12,804 nt of DNA from JASFHF01 sp050123375 (GCA_050123375.1 JASFHF010000049.1:1-12804), one strand, 5' to 3'; shown: positions 1 through 7,469, counted from the first letter of the stretch. A program made the numbers and translations. Notes: generated by a model from the letters alone, not told the origin.

Positions 1-95
1 TGGGTGAAAGAGGTGATTGGTCGGTGGTGGAAAGATACGTAAAAGAGCAAGGCAAAAGTGTAGAGCAGTTGGCACTATTTTAATCGAAGGAAATA

Positions 96-115
96 CCCCG
101 CGGCTTGCCGCGGGG
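96..115. repeat. GC-rich perfect palindrome within intron relic
   Basis: CCCCGCGGC (96-104) and GCCGCGGGG (107-115) form a 9-bp perfect stem with a TT loop in otherwise AT-rich DNA. The decamer TTAATCGAAG occurs on both sides (81-90 and 137-146), so the block between may be a small palindromic insertion flanked by a duplicated target. It reads in frame through the maturase relic as NTPRLAAGNT. It resembles the palindrome at 10024-10046 in its CCGCGG core. Confidence 0.6.
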
Positions 116-121
116 AATACT

Positions 122-250
122 TTATTCTACAAATGGGTTAATCGAAGAGGAAGACGGCATAACATGAACTGGAATTGTTTTAATTCTTTTCTTAAAGTGA
201 TTAGGTTTCCCCGCGCAGGGAAAACCGTTTCGATGTTCCCGACTCGCTGA
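122..250 (+). pseudogene. C-terminal relic of a group II intron maturase
   Basis: The frame from about 122 reads LFYKWVNRRGRRHNMNW and then NSFLKVIRFPR, ending in TGA at 248-250. This matches the usual C-terminal end of group II intron-encoded reverse transcriptase/maturases, where a W-x-N-R-R segment is followed by an aromatic W-x-x-F block and a short V-P-R-P-like tail. Only about 40 residues are recognisable. Upstream, all three plus frames carry stops (for example 87-89 in frame 3), so the reverse transcriptase and most of the X domain are absent or scrambled. The relic lies just before intron domains V and VI, as expected for an ORF housed in domain IV. A GC-rich palindrome sits at its upstream edge. 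I infer a dead intron protein. The family call rests on pattern memory only. Confidence 0.6.
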
Positions 251-277
251 ACATGTGTGGGGACACTGATTTATCGG

Positions 278-352
278 GAGCCGGATGCGGTAATCCCGCA
301 AGTCCGGTTCTGAGGAGGGGTCTGTCGGAGTGATCTGGCAGATCTACTCAAC
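278..352 (+). ncRNA. Group II intron 3' end: domains V and VI
   Basis: Positions 278-310 form the signature domain V hairpin: GAGCCGGATGCGG, a small loop, CCCGCA, then AGTCCGGTTC, with the AGC catalytic triad at its 5' side. It is followed by GAGGAGGGG and a domain VI helix in which TCTGTC (321-326) pairs with GGCAGA (337-342). The tail CTACTCAAC ends in A-Y at 351-352, which I take as the 3' splice boundary. Only the 3' part of the intron is in the window, so its 5' end and completeness cannot be judged. The decayed maturase frame suggests that it no longer moves by itself, though the RNA core could still fold. Confidence 0.8.
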
Positions 353-461
353 CTTACCCCGTACTATTCCTTATTTTTAGTTGACTGCTATTTTGTCGTG
401 TATGGTTTAATTTTAAATTGGTATATTTTGATAATACGTGCCAATATTTATGAATGTTTTT

Positions 462-491
462 TGCCAAGCTTTTTTGGCAAAAAGCTTGGCA
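462..491. repeat. 13-bp stem-loop downstream of the CDPS/kinase operon
   Basis: TGCCAAGCTTTTT (462-474) and AAAAAGCTTGGCA (479-491) form a perfect 13-bp stem with a TGGC loop. It lies 9 bases past the stop of the response regulator gene, where an operon terminator would be expected. On the minus strand the stem is followed by an A run instead of a U run, so it is not a textbook intrinsic terminator. It may protect the 3' end of the mRNA or be a repeat element. Confidence 0.55.
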
Positions 492-500
492 TGTATTTTG

Positions 501-908
501 TTATATTATCCTCATTTTTGGAGCTGATCTTGGTCGATGTTTGTTAAGCATGGTTTCCGCTTTGTCTTTTGTTAAAGGTTTTGCTAGAAAGCCATCCATA
601 TCAATTTTTTTTGCGTTTTTCCTAAATTCATCCTCTGTATGAGCAGTTAATGCAATTATCGGTGTATGTGTATGACACTTTTCTTCTAATTCTCGCATGG
701 TTTCTGTAACAGTGTAACCATCTATATCAGGCAGCCCTAAATCCATAAAAATTAAATCATAAGTACGTGCTTTGAATTGAATTATTGCTTCTGCTCCTGT
801 GTCTGCTGTATACACTTCGCACCCTAAAGGTTTTAATACTATAGTTGCCATTTTTTGAGCCAGTTTGTTATCTTCAATCAGTAAAATATTTTTTTTTGAA
901 ACATCCAT
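501..908 (-). CDS. Single-domain response regulator (CheY-like receiver)
   Basis: The 135-residue protein is one receiver domain with no output domain. The acidic pair is E12-D13, the phospho-acceptor is D56 in LIFMDLGLP, the switch threonine is T88 in IIALTAH, and the conserved lysine is K110 in FLAKPL. These are all residues needed for phosphotransfer and Mg2+ binding. It is the last gene of the minus-strand operon, 19 bases after the kinase stop, with a GGGAG ribosome site at 917-921. The kinase has no receiver of its own, so this protein is its likely partner. It could act by protein-protein contact or as the middle step of a phosphorelay to an Hpt protein elsewhere. The last 20 residues (KHRPRSAPKMRII and before) are basic and extend past the fold. 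The fold call is firm, while its output is unknown. Confidence 0.93.
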   Translation of the reverse strand: MDVSKKNILLIEDNKLAQKMATIVLKPLGCEVYTADTGAEAIIQFKARTYDLIFMDLGLPDIDGYTVTETMRELEEKCHTHTPIIALTAHTEDEFRKNAKKIDMDGFLAKPLTKDKAETMLNKHRPRSAPKMRII

Positions 909-927
909 ATTATTTTCTCCCTAAAAA

Positions 928-2463
928 TTATTCATCATCAATTATTTCATCAGATAGTGGTATTTTCAATGGCAAAAATAAGGTAAACATTGAACCCTTA
1001 CCTATTTCGCTTTTTAGGTGGATATCTCCGTCTAGCTCATCAACAAATTGTTTTACAATTCGCAAGCCTAATCCCAATCCTTTGTATAAACCTGTATTAC
1101 TTGGAATTACTTTAGTAAAGCGTTCGTAAATCAAAGCTTTTTTGTCGTCCGGTATTCCCATGCCAGTATCTGTGACGACAAATTTTGCGATGATTCTGCG
1201 GTTCTCTGTTTCTTCTTTGTTTAAAGTTACTGAGATTGTTACTTTACCTTTTTTAGTGAATTTAATAGCGTTGCTTACTAAGTTAAGCAAGATACGTTTT
1301 ATTCTGTAAGGGTCACTAATAACAACTTTTGGTAGTTTTTTATCAAATTTTGCCGATAAGTCTAAATTTTTGTTTTTAGCAGCCATAGACTCGATAGTTA
1401 TCACACTATCAATTAGTTTTTGCAAAGCAAAGCTTTTAGATACAATTGGGAATGAATCAGATTCTATTTTTGAAAAGTTTAAAATTCCATCGCAAAAATC
1501 CATTAATTCCTTAGCACAAATAACCATTTCGTTCATGAGTGGTTTTTTCTCTGGGTCAGTTTCTTGTTTAGCAAAAATATCCATCATGCCATATATGCCA
1601 ATTAAAGGTGTTCTGATGTCATGTTCCATGTTAGAAATAAAATCAGATTTTAGTTGATTTGCTTCTTCCGCTTGTTCTTTTGCTCGTTTTAATTCCTTTT
1701 CTTGTTTCTTTCGTTCTGTAATATCGAAAGATACGCCAAGCAATCCCATTATATTTTCGTCTTTGTCGTATAGAGGTGTTTTTTTTGTTAAAAAAATTCC
1801 CATGGTTCCGTCTATTTTAACACCGGGTTCTTCCACGGTAATTGTTTCGCCATTTTTTAACACTTTATCATCACTTTTCCGCAGTGATTGCGCATCTTTT
1901 TTGGATAGATTTTCATATGGGATTTTGTTAATAATATCTTTGGCAGAACTTAACCCTAATGCTTTAGCTTGTTCGTTATTACATCCTAAATATTTACCGT
2001 TTTTATCTTTCCAATAAACGTGACCTGGTATTAGCGATATAATATTTTCAAGCAAATAAAAACGTTTAGCTTCTGTTTGACGTTCTTTTGTTATATCTAA
2101 TGAAATTCCTGATATTCCTATTATTTCACCATCTTTATTTTTTAAAGGTGCTTTATGAGATAAGTATAATGCTGTTGAGCCATCTTTAACATCGCTTAAT
2201 TCTTCAGTAATAACAATTTTACCGGTACGCAAAACCTCTCTGTCAATTTTTGTTAGCTCGTCTGCTTGCTTTTTGGGGAATAAATCGTAATCTGTTTTTC
2301 CTATGTAATCCTCTAGTGAGGATAGGCCAAACTCTTCCCAAGTTTTTTTGTTGCAGCCCAAAAGCAAACCGTCTTTTGATTTCCAGTAAATATGTCCGGG
2401 TAATTGTTCTACAAGTTCATCTAAAGTTATTTTTATGGTTTTTTTATTGCTTGAATCTTTCAT
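928..2463 (-). CDS. Soluble dual-PAS sensor histidine kinase
   Basis: In order, the 511-residue protein has PAS 1 (about 13-128), PAS 2 (about 138-252), a short coiled-coil linker (about 251-275), a HisKA dimerisation domain with the phospho-acceptor H281 in SNMEHDIRTPL, and a HATPase_c domain. The ATPase has the N box at N394-N398 (NLVSNAIKF), the G1 box at D432-TGMGI and the G2 box GLGLGL at 462-467. The H box has HD where BarA/ArcB-type kinases usually have HE. The two PAS domains share a PGH(I/V)YWK-x-K-x-G...LGCN opening and look like a duplication. There is no transmembrane segment or signal peptide, so it should sense something in the cytoplasm. A GGAGG site at 2471-2475 lies in the 13-base gap after the CDPS stop, which fixes the ATG. 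By position it is transcribed with the CDPS and the receiver protein. Confidence 0.94.
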   Translation of the reverse strand: MKDSSNKKTIKITLDELVEQLPGHIYWKSKDGLLLGCNKKTWEEFGLSSLEDYIGKTDYDLFPKKQADELTKIDREVLRTGKIVITEELSDVKDGSTALYLSHKAPLKNKDGEIIGISGISLDITKERQTEAKRFYLLENIISLIPGHVYWKDKNGKYLGCNNEQAKALGLSSAKDIINKIPYENLSKKDAQSLRKSDDKVLKNGETITVEEPGVKIDGTMGIFLTKKTPLYDKDENIMGLLGVSFDITERKKQEKELKRAKEQAEEANQLKSDFISNMEHDIRTPLIGIYGMMDIFAKQETDPEKKPLMNEMVICAKELMDFCDGILNFSKIESDSFPIVSKSFALQKLIDSVITIESMAAKNKNLDLSAKFDKKLPKVVISDPYRIKRILLNLVSNAIKFTKKGKVTISVTLNKEETENRRIIAKFVVTDTGMGIPDDKKALIYERFTKVIPSNTGLYKGLGLGLRIVKQFVDELDGDIHLKSEIGKGSMFTLFLPLKIPLSDEIIDDE

Positions 2464-2476
2464 GCTGATACCTCCA

Positions 2477-3226
2477 TTAATGACTATTTGTGGATATTTT
2501 ACGTTTTTTTTCTACATAAGAAAAGCTAAGTTTTTTAGGAACAGTTCTTTTGTTAAATTTTAACGCAACCTCTTGCAGTATAGTTTGTTTCGTGTTACCA
2601 ACAAAATGTTGGTAAGTAGCTGACATTGCAGCAGTCCTAAATCTTGGATATATAATAAACTCGCATCCTGTTTGCGCCCATAATGGTACTAATATAGGAC
2701 ATTCTTCTAATATATAAGTTTCGCATAATTTAAAAGACATTTCATCATTTAACAGCCCTTGTCTCTCTAGAAATTTGTTAATTGTGGCATGTACTTTATT
2801 TTTATATTCTGTGTTATCCCTATATAATTCATCTATCTGTTTTCGATATTTAGTATAATCAGCATGATGCAACCATTCATCCCAGCGCATGACTTTAGAA
2901 TCAATAGACAAATATTTGTAAGCGCAAGAGTTTCTTTCTAACCATTCATCCCCTAGTATTAATGCCTTGTTGTAAAGTTCATCATCGGATAGTTCAGGAT
3001 TTTTCATTCTTAAAGAATGGCGTTGCAAGGTATCACACAACATAATTGTGCATGATTTAAAAGTTCTATTAATTAAATCCATTGTGGCTATAAATTTTTC
3101 ACCTTCATGATATTCCTGTCCTACGCTAATATGTATAATACAATTACTGTTAAGCATTTTTTGTTTATTTTGTTCATCACACCTAAACGTGACTTTAACC
3201 AAAGTTTCTTGAGGCAAATTAATCAT
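2477..3226 (-). CDS. Cyclodipeptide synthase, XYP subfamily
   Basis: CDPSs take two aminoacyl-tRNAs and make a cyclic dipeptide (diketopiperazine). The 249 residues fit the usual 200-300. The catalytic serine is S34 in HISVGQEYHEG, the block typical of XYP-type enzymes. The second signature is Y171-I-L-E-E175-x-P, equivalent to AlbC Y178/E182. It is followed by Y193-P194, the Y-P pair that replaces Y-H of the NYH subfamily. Aromatic RWDEW near 114-118 and KYRKQIDELY near 126-135 fit the helical layer that contacts tRNA. XYP members are known from Legionella and Rickettsiella relatives. The product cannot be predicted from sequence here. The gene starts 3 bases after the PQ-loop gene stop, and its weak AAGG site lies inside that gene, so translation is probably coupled. 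The 28 C-terminal residues are basic. I saw no tailoring enzyme (oxidase, P450 or methyltransferase) nearby. Confidence 0.85.
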   Translation of the reverse strand: MINLPQETLVKVTFRCDEQNKQKMLNSNCIIHISVGQEYHEGEKFIATMDLINRTFKSCTIMLCDTLQRHSLRMKNPELSDDELYNKALILGDEWLERNSCAYKYLSIDSKVMRWDEWLHHADYTKYRKQIDELYRDNTEYKNKVHATINKFLERQGLLNDEMSFKLCETYILEECPILVPLWAQTGCEFIIYPRFRTAAMSATYQHFVGNTKQTILQEVALKFNKRTVPKKLSFSYVEKKRKISTNSH

Positions 3227-3229
3227 TAT

Positions 3230-3529
3230 TCACACTACCTTTTTCTTACGAAGCAGTTTAAATTTGTATATAAGAATTTGTATAGTAACTAACCCACAAG
3301 CAATAATGCTAATTGCTTGCCCAAAGATTAAAGCATAATCTTTATTATATACCCCATTAATAAATCCAAGAATTTGGATAATATTAAAACCTCCGAATGT
3401 AATCAAAGACGCCTCTTCCGCCGTTTTTTTAATATAAATCCTCCAAGCTTGCGGAAGAAACAGAGCAGCATTAACAAAAAGAGCAGTACCATACAATAAA
3501 TCAGAAACATATTTGCCAACAATAATCAT
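3230..3529 (-). CDS. SemiSWEET/PQ-loop family small membrane protein
   Basis: The 99 residues form one three-helix bundle, the size of bacterial SemiSWEETs, which dimerise to make a transport pore. The helices are about 8-28, 41-60 and 65-91. The PQ-loop signature is P26-Q27 in LFLPQAWRIYIKKTAEEASL, followed by N-I-I-Q-I-L-G-F in helix 2. The C-terminus is very basic (KFKLLRKKK), suggesting a cytoplasmic end. An AAGGA site at 3539-3543 lies 9 bases before the ATG. This is the first gene of the operon and lies 3 bases from the CDPS, so it may move the cyclodipeptide, its precursor or another small solute. SemiSWEETs mostly carry sugars and other PQ-loop proteins carry amino acids, so the substrate is only an inference. 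The transposon repeat begins about 40 bases upstream, and no strong promoter is evident there. Confidence 0.8.
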   Translation of the reverse strand: MIIVGKYVSDLLYGTALFVNAALFLPQAWRIYIKKTAEEASLITFGGFNIIQILGFINGVYNKDYALIFGQAISIIACGLVTIQILIYKFKLLRKKKVV

Positions 3530-3568
3530 GGTTTTATTTCCTTGATATTAAAATCACCAATAGTGTTT

Positions 3569-3613
3569 TTGATGTAGTAGGCCTCAGGCTAGCGAAGCTG
3601 TGACCAACCTCCA
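3569..3613 (+). repeat. Left 45-bp inverted repeat of the Tn3-type element
   Basis: Read inward, the repeat begins TTGATGTAGTAGGCCTCAGG and ends CAACCTCCA. It matches the reverse complement of 8234-8278 at 42 of 45 positions (differences at repeat positions 4, 33 and 36). It lies 11 bases beyond the recombinase stop. It is longer than the usual 38-bp Tn3 end and lacks the usual GGGG start. No matching 5-base direct repeat is seen outside the two ends. Confidence 0.8.
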
Positions 3614-3624
3614 TATAAATTTTT

Positions 3625-4338
3625 CTACACAGGAAACTCACCAATAACCTCATTGTATTTTTTCTGCGCTTTGCCAATAGACAACTTAGAGTATATTTCA
3701 AGAGATTGTCTGGTTTCATGGCCAGAATAAGGCTGAATTAGAGCATCATCTATCCCTTGGGTTTTGAGCCACGTAAATAAAAAATGTCTTAGTTTATGTG
3801 GAGACATAGCTCGTTTCATGCCTGCTTTTTCACTGTATTTTAGTAAAATTTTCCTAATGCCGCGGTCAGTATACTTGCGTTTCCAAGATGATTCAAACAG
3901 ATAAGTTGCGCCATTGTTTCTTACTGTGTCTGTTTGCATAGCAAGAACCTCTTTGAATAATGTGGGAAATGGAACGATTCTGTCTTTTTTGCCCTTGCCA
4001 GAATTAATGCGTATTTGACATAGTTTAAAATTTATATCATCTAATTTAATATTGACTAACTCACTTACTCTAACCCCTGTATAAAGCAACGTTTTAATAA
4101 TTACCATATCCTGCATGTTTCGTGACTGCCATACAGCTTCATAATATTTTTGAATTTCTTCCTCTGTTGGTACATAGGGTAATTTTTTAGGCACTACTGT
4201 TACTGGAACTTCTAATTCCTCGCGTAAACAGCGAAAAATAGTTTTAAGGTAATTATAATCAGGACGTTCCTTGCGAATTATTTTTGCTATATTTTTAGCT
4301 ATTTTTCCGGGAGAAGTTCTTCTATCATGTTTAGGCAT
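3625..4338 (-). CDS. Tyrosine recombinase of the transposon (cointegrate resolution)
   Basis: The 237-residue protein has the complete active site of the lambda-integrase/Xer family: R90 in YTGVRVSEL, K115 in GKGKKDR, H181 and R184 in SPHKLRHFLFTWL, H207 in YSGHETR and the nucleophile Y216 in LEIYSKL. The N-terminal core-binding part is short (about 55 residues before PYVPTEEEI), against roughly 100 in XerD or TnpI. Its ATG overlaps the end of tnpA by 8 bases (ATGCCTAA), implying translational coupling, so the short N-terminus looks native. By analogy to TnpI it should resolve cointegrates, probably at the dif-like site at 7332-7359. A relic of a close relative lies at 9832-9927. Confidence 0.9.
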   Translation of the reverse strand: MPKHDRRTSPGKIAKNIAKIIRKERPDYNYLKTIFRCLREELEVPVTVVPKKLPYVPTEEEIQKYYEAVWQSRNMQDMVIIKTLLYTGVRVSELVNIKLDDINFKLCQIRINSGKGKKDRIVPFPTLFKEVLAMQTDTVRNNGATYLFESSWKRKYTDRGIRKILLKYSEKAGMKRAMSPHKLRHFLFTWLKTQGIDDALIQPYSGHETRQSLEIYSKLSIGKAQKKYNEVIGEFPV

Positions 4339-7291
4339 TATTACTTTCTCTTAAATTAATTTTGATTACTAGACGTTTGGTCATATCCAATTGAAATAAT
4401 CCATAAGGGTTAATATGCAAATGAAAAAGGGGTGTTAATGCTCTTTTATCTTCTAAAGTTAAACGATTACTCCAATACTGAGATGCTAATACTTGCTGCA
4501 CCATTAAAGTATTGATATAAACTAAGGATATTTGCAAAAGATGTAAACACAACATCGATAATTCTTGATCGTCACGGCGGTTGCTGGTTATTTCTCCGCC
4601 TTTGCCATAGTAAATAAAACCATTTACACTATTCCAGCGTTCAATAACATTTAAACCTTCTTGGATTTCTTGACGTAGTGCTTCGGAGTGTAGATATCGA
4701 CATAAAAATATTGTTTTTATTGCTTTACCTAGTTCTGATAAAGCCTTGTAAACAGGATGTTTAGCATTATTGCGTGTAAATCTTCTTAAAATACTTTCTG
4801 AATCCGCCGTTCCTAAACGTAAAGCTGTAGCATATTCAATTATTTGATCATATTGTTTTCTAATTAAATCCCATTTTATAGGTTTTCTGAGAATTGGTTT
4901 AAGATTTTTATAGCGTTTTTCTGCGCCGTCTTCTGGTGGATAAAGTTTTTGCGCATGTATAGCTCTAAATCTAGGTAACAAATCAAAACCAAGAATATAT
5001 GAAAAAGCAAAAGCAACTTCATTTTGTCCATGACTGTCAACATAATTCTTTTTTACCTTCATGTTTGTGCAATGTCGAAGTACGCCTTCAATCATAGCTG
5101 CTGCTTCAGATGAAGAACAACTTTTTAGCTGAGAATAAATACAAACTGATTTTTTTTCAACGTGCCAATATATCATGATACCACGACCACCATAACGTGC
5201 ATGCCACTCTGTCATTAGATTTTGATTCCAAGCGCCATATTTTTTAGAGTCAGAAGCGCATGCAGTTGTAGATTCACCCCATATAAGCGGGTCTCTTATT
5301 TGAAAAACAGCATTTACTATTTTGGTAATAGCTGCTCGCACTGATTCTTTGTGAACAAATCGTTTTTTTATATAGCGTAGATCTTGGTGATTTACTCCGA
5401 TATTGCCAGAACTAATGCGCTTTAATCCTGTGTTTGTTCCTAAGCCAAATAGACATAATAATAACCGCTTTCGCAGTACATCTCTGTTAAGTACTTCTCT
5501 GCTTGCAGTACTTTTAAATAGAGAAGTAAAATCTATTAAAAGGTCAGTTTCTTTTAAAATATCTAACAAGCTAGTCATTGACCAATGGTTTGCTATTTCT
5601 GATTTAAGTTCTTCGATATGTAGTGGGTCTGGTTGTGCTGTTAGCGGTGTTAATTTTATCCAGCCTTTCTTCTTTTCTAATATTTTTACTTTTTTATTTT
5701 GCGGTAAGTTATTATTTAGTTTTCGCAAGACTCGACGCATCTCTTTTTGAATAATATCGATAAATAATTCTACATCGAGTGGTTGTTTCAGATATTTATA
5801 GTATTCATCACGTTTTTCATCAAAATCTTTAGGCAAGTCTTTATCGGGATTACGATAGCGATCTGCGCCTTCAACCCATATTTCTTTACATCGCAAACAA
5901 CCGCGCAAAGCTTGTAAAGTAGCAATTTCATAGTTGATTCGATTTACCTTTATACCATCATCCGTCTCTTCTAAAACAATATCTTTAACGTTATCAGGCA
6001 CGATCCCAGCTATAGGAATATCTTCATCTGTAGGAAGAAAAGTTAGAGAAGTTTTTGCATATTTTTTTATTAAGTTTATAGCTTTTAATATAGGATGAGT
6101 TTGCTTATTTTTGGAACAAAATTCCAAAGTATTCAATATTGGAAGCAACATTCGCCTATAATGATTACTATAGGAAGATCGGGTTTTTGCATGTACCTGC
6201 AAAATATAGTGAGATGCCGTAGCTTTATATTCCTTTACTATATCTCTTAAGGTTTGTTCGCCAGCTACGGGGTATATTACATTCTCTACAGCATCTTTAG
6301 GGTGATTTAAAGACGCAACGGCAACTTTATACAATATGTTTGTTTTGCCGTTGATTTTTTGAATATCTGCTATAAACTCTCTTACAACTCTTTTTTCTGC
6401 TTTAGCACTTATTTTGTGTATGGTTTGAATAATGAGTTCTATTAGATTGTCAGTTATTTCTCGTTTTCGCAAATAACAGAAAATTGCCAACATGGCATTG
6501 CGCATTTGTGGTGGGTGACGCAATAATTCTCTTGGAGGTTCTCCCATCACTCTATTTCTATAGCGATACAATATTTTTGGAGACGTGCTTGCAAAAATTT
6601 CATTAGGCAATACCAATTGTTCAATACATTTCAACTTAGATACTTCAACCAAGATACTGTCAAGGTTAGATTGACCTGCATCGGATTTAATAATACTTAA
6701 TTTAACTCGCGTAGGATCATATTTATTAAGTGATTTATCTTGTGTCTGTAATAGGCTTAATAATGACTCTTTGGTCGTTGTGGAGAGATTGTCGCTAATT
6801 TTTTTAATAAATAATTTCTCAAATCTACTGATCGCAGAACGTATATAGCGGTTTAACTGTTTTTCTTTGAATGGTTCTAATTTATGGTCACGCAACCAAT
6901 CATAAACCATTTGATTGATTTGTACTCGCGAATATCCTTGCGGAAGTACTTCTTCTGCCAACCAAGTAACAAGTTTTTTGGCATCAATTGAGTTCGGTTT
7001 ACTAAAATCCAAAAAAATACGGATTTTAGCGCGATGTTTTTCGGCTGTGCTATTATGCCAATTATAGTTATCAAGATCATTAACAGTACCTAATTGTTTT
7101 GCCAAGTGTGCAATTATCACTTTTGGAATATCTTCTTTCTTGCTAGGATATTGCAATTCATGTTGAAAATATTTGAGCATAACAGCAAAGCCAAGCTGAT
7201 TATTGTTTGTCATTTTTTGAATGAGCGTAAGTTCATCTGGTAATAATGTCCAATCTTCGGCTAATTCTGTTTGGCTCCAATGTCTTCTCAT
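4331..7291 (-). CDS. tnpA: Tn3-family transposase TnpA
   Basis: The full-length 986-residue transposase fits the Tn3 family norm of about 950-1000. The N-terminal DNA-binding part starts MRRHWSQTELAEDWTLLPDE, and the C-terminal catalytic core has the DDE triad D681 (ASDSKKYG), D752 (VDSHGQNE) and E884 (NVIERWNSVN). The core also contains WHARYGGRGIMIYWHV and the RRDDQELSMLCLHLLQ segment typical of the family end. It binds the inverted repeats and carries out replicative transposition. The size and triad spacing resemble Tn4430 TnpA, which also pairs with a tyrosine recombinase. The ribosome site is weak (GGG about 9 bases upstream). The upstream gap (7292-7463) holds the recombination site, so recombinase binding there could repress expression. 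I see no frameshift or stop. Confidence 0.95.
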   Translation of the reverse strand: MRRHWSQTELAEDWTLLPDELTLIQKMTNNNQLGFAVMLKYFQHELQYPSKKEDIPKVIIAHLAKQLGTVNDLDNYNWHNSTAEKHRAKIRIFLDFSKPNSIDAKKLVTWLAEEVLPQGYSRVQINQMVYDWLRDHKLEPFKEKQLNRYIRSAISRFEKLFIKKISDNLSTTTKESLLSLLQTQDKSLNKYDPTRVKLSIIKSDAGQSNLDSILVEVSKLKCIEQLVLPNEIFASTSPKILYRYRNRVMGEPPRELLRHPPQMRNAMLAIFCYLRKREITDNLIELIIQTIHKISAKAEKRVVREFIADIQKINGKTNILYKVAVASLNHPKDAVENVIYPVAGEQTLRDIVKEYKATASHYILQVHAKTRSSYSNHYRRMLLPILNTLEFCSKNKQTHPILKAINLIKKYAKTSLTFLPTDEDIPIAGIVPDNVKDIVLEETDDGIKVNRINYEIATLQALRGCLRCKEIWVEGADRYRNPDKDLPKDFDEKRDEYYKYLKQPLDVELFIDIIQKEMRRVLRKLNNNLPQNKKVKILEKKKGWIKLTPLTAQPDPLHIEELKSEIANHWSMTSLLDILKETDLLIDFTSLFKSTASREVLNRDVLRKRLLLCLFGLGTNTGLKRISSGNIGVNHQDLRYIKKRFVHKESVRAAITKIVNAVFQIRDPLIWGESTTACASDSKKYGAWNQNLMTEWHARYGGRGIMIYWHVEKKSVCIYSQLKSCSSSEAAAMIEGVLRHCTNMKVKKNYVDSHGQNEVAFAFSYILGFDLLPRFRAIHAQKLYPPEDGAEKRYKNLKPILRKPIKWDLIRKQYDQIIEYATALRLGTADSESILRRFTRNNAKHPVYKALSELGKAIKTIFLCRYLHSEALRQEIQEGLNVIERWNSVNGFIYYGKGGEITSNRRDDQELSMLCLHLLQISLVYINTLMVQQVLASQYWSNRLTLEDKRALTPLFHLHINPYGLFQLDMTKRLVIKINLRESNNA

Positions 7292-7331
7292 TTACTATAC
7301 CCAAATTATGTTCAAACCGCATCTAGAATAA

Positions 7332-7359
7332 AGTTCCTAGAATGATCAGTGTAGGAACT
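7332..7359. other. dif-like core recombination site of the transposon
   Basis: AGTTCCTA (7332-7339) and TAGGAACT (7352-7359) are perfect inverted arms around GAATGATCAGTG. Counted as 11-6-11, the centre is the palindrome TGATCA and the span is 28 bp, the geometry of XerCD dif. A third TAGGAACT occurs at 7446-7453 in direct orientation, recalling the extra recombinase motifs beside the core site in TnpI elements. The site lies between the divergent tnpA and SDR genes of an element that encodes its own tyrosine recombinase. Confidence 0.65.
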
Positions 7360-7398
7360 AGTAATTACAAAATATAATCTGTTTACGTGAAATTCAGG

Positions 7399-7426
7399 TT
7401 GAAATCTATCAAATTTATGTTATAGT
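7399..7426 (+). promoter_or_regulatory. Promoter of the SDR cargo gene
   Basis: TTGAAA (7399-7404) and TATAGT (7421-7426) are separated by 16 bases and lie 44 bases before the chosen start codon. The TAGGAACT motif at 7446-7453 falls in the transcribed leader and could let the recombinase affect expression. Confidence 0.5.
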
Positions 7427-7469
7427 GTCAAAACTATTTTTTATTTAGGAACTTAATCAGGGGATGAAA

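Noticed and set aside
17..250. A 77-residue open frame as an intact small gene
   Set aside because: Only the part from about 122 resembles a maturase end. The N-terminal part has no ribosome site and crosses a palindromic repeat, so I list it as a relic.
3534..3719. Minus-strand 61-residue frame containing EVGHSFASLRPTT
   Set aside because: It overlaps the recombinase gene in another frame and then reads through the transposon inverted repeat. The same peptide arises at 8233 from the other repeat, so it is a by-product of the repeat.
5403..5750. Plus-strand 115-residue frame inside tnpA
   Set aside because: It lies antisense to a strongly conserved transposase and has no ribosome site or recognisable motif.
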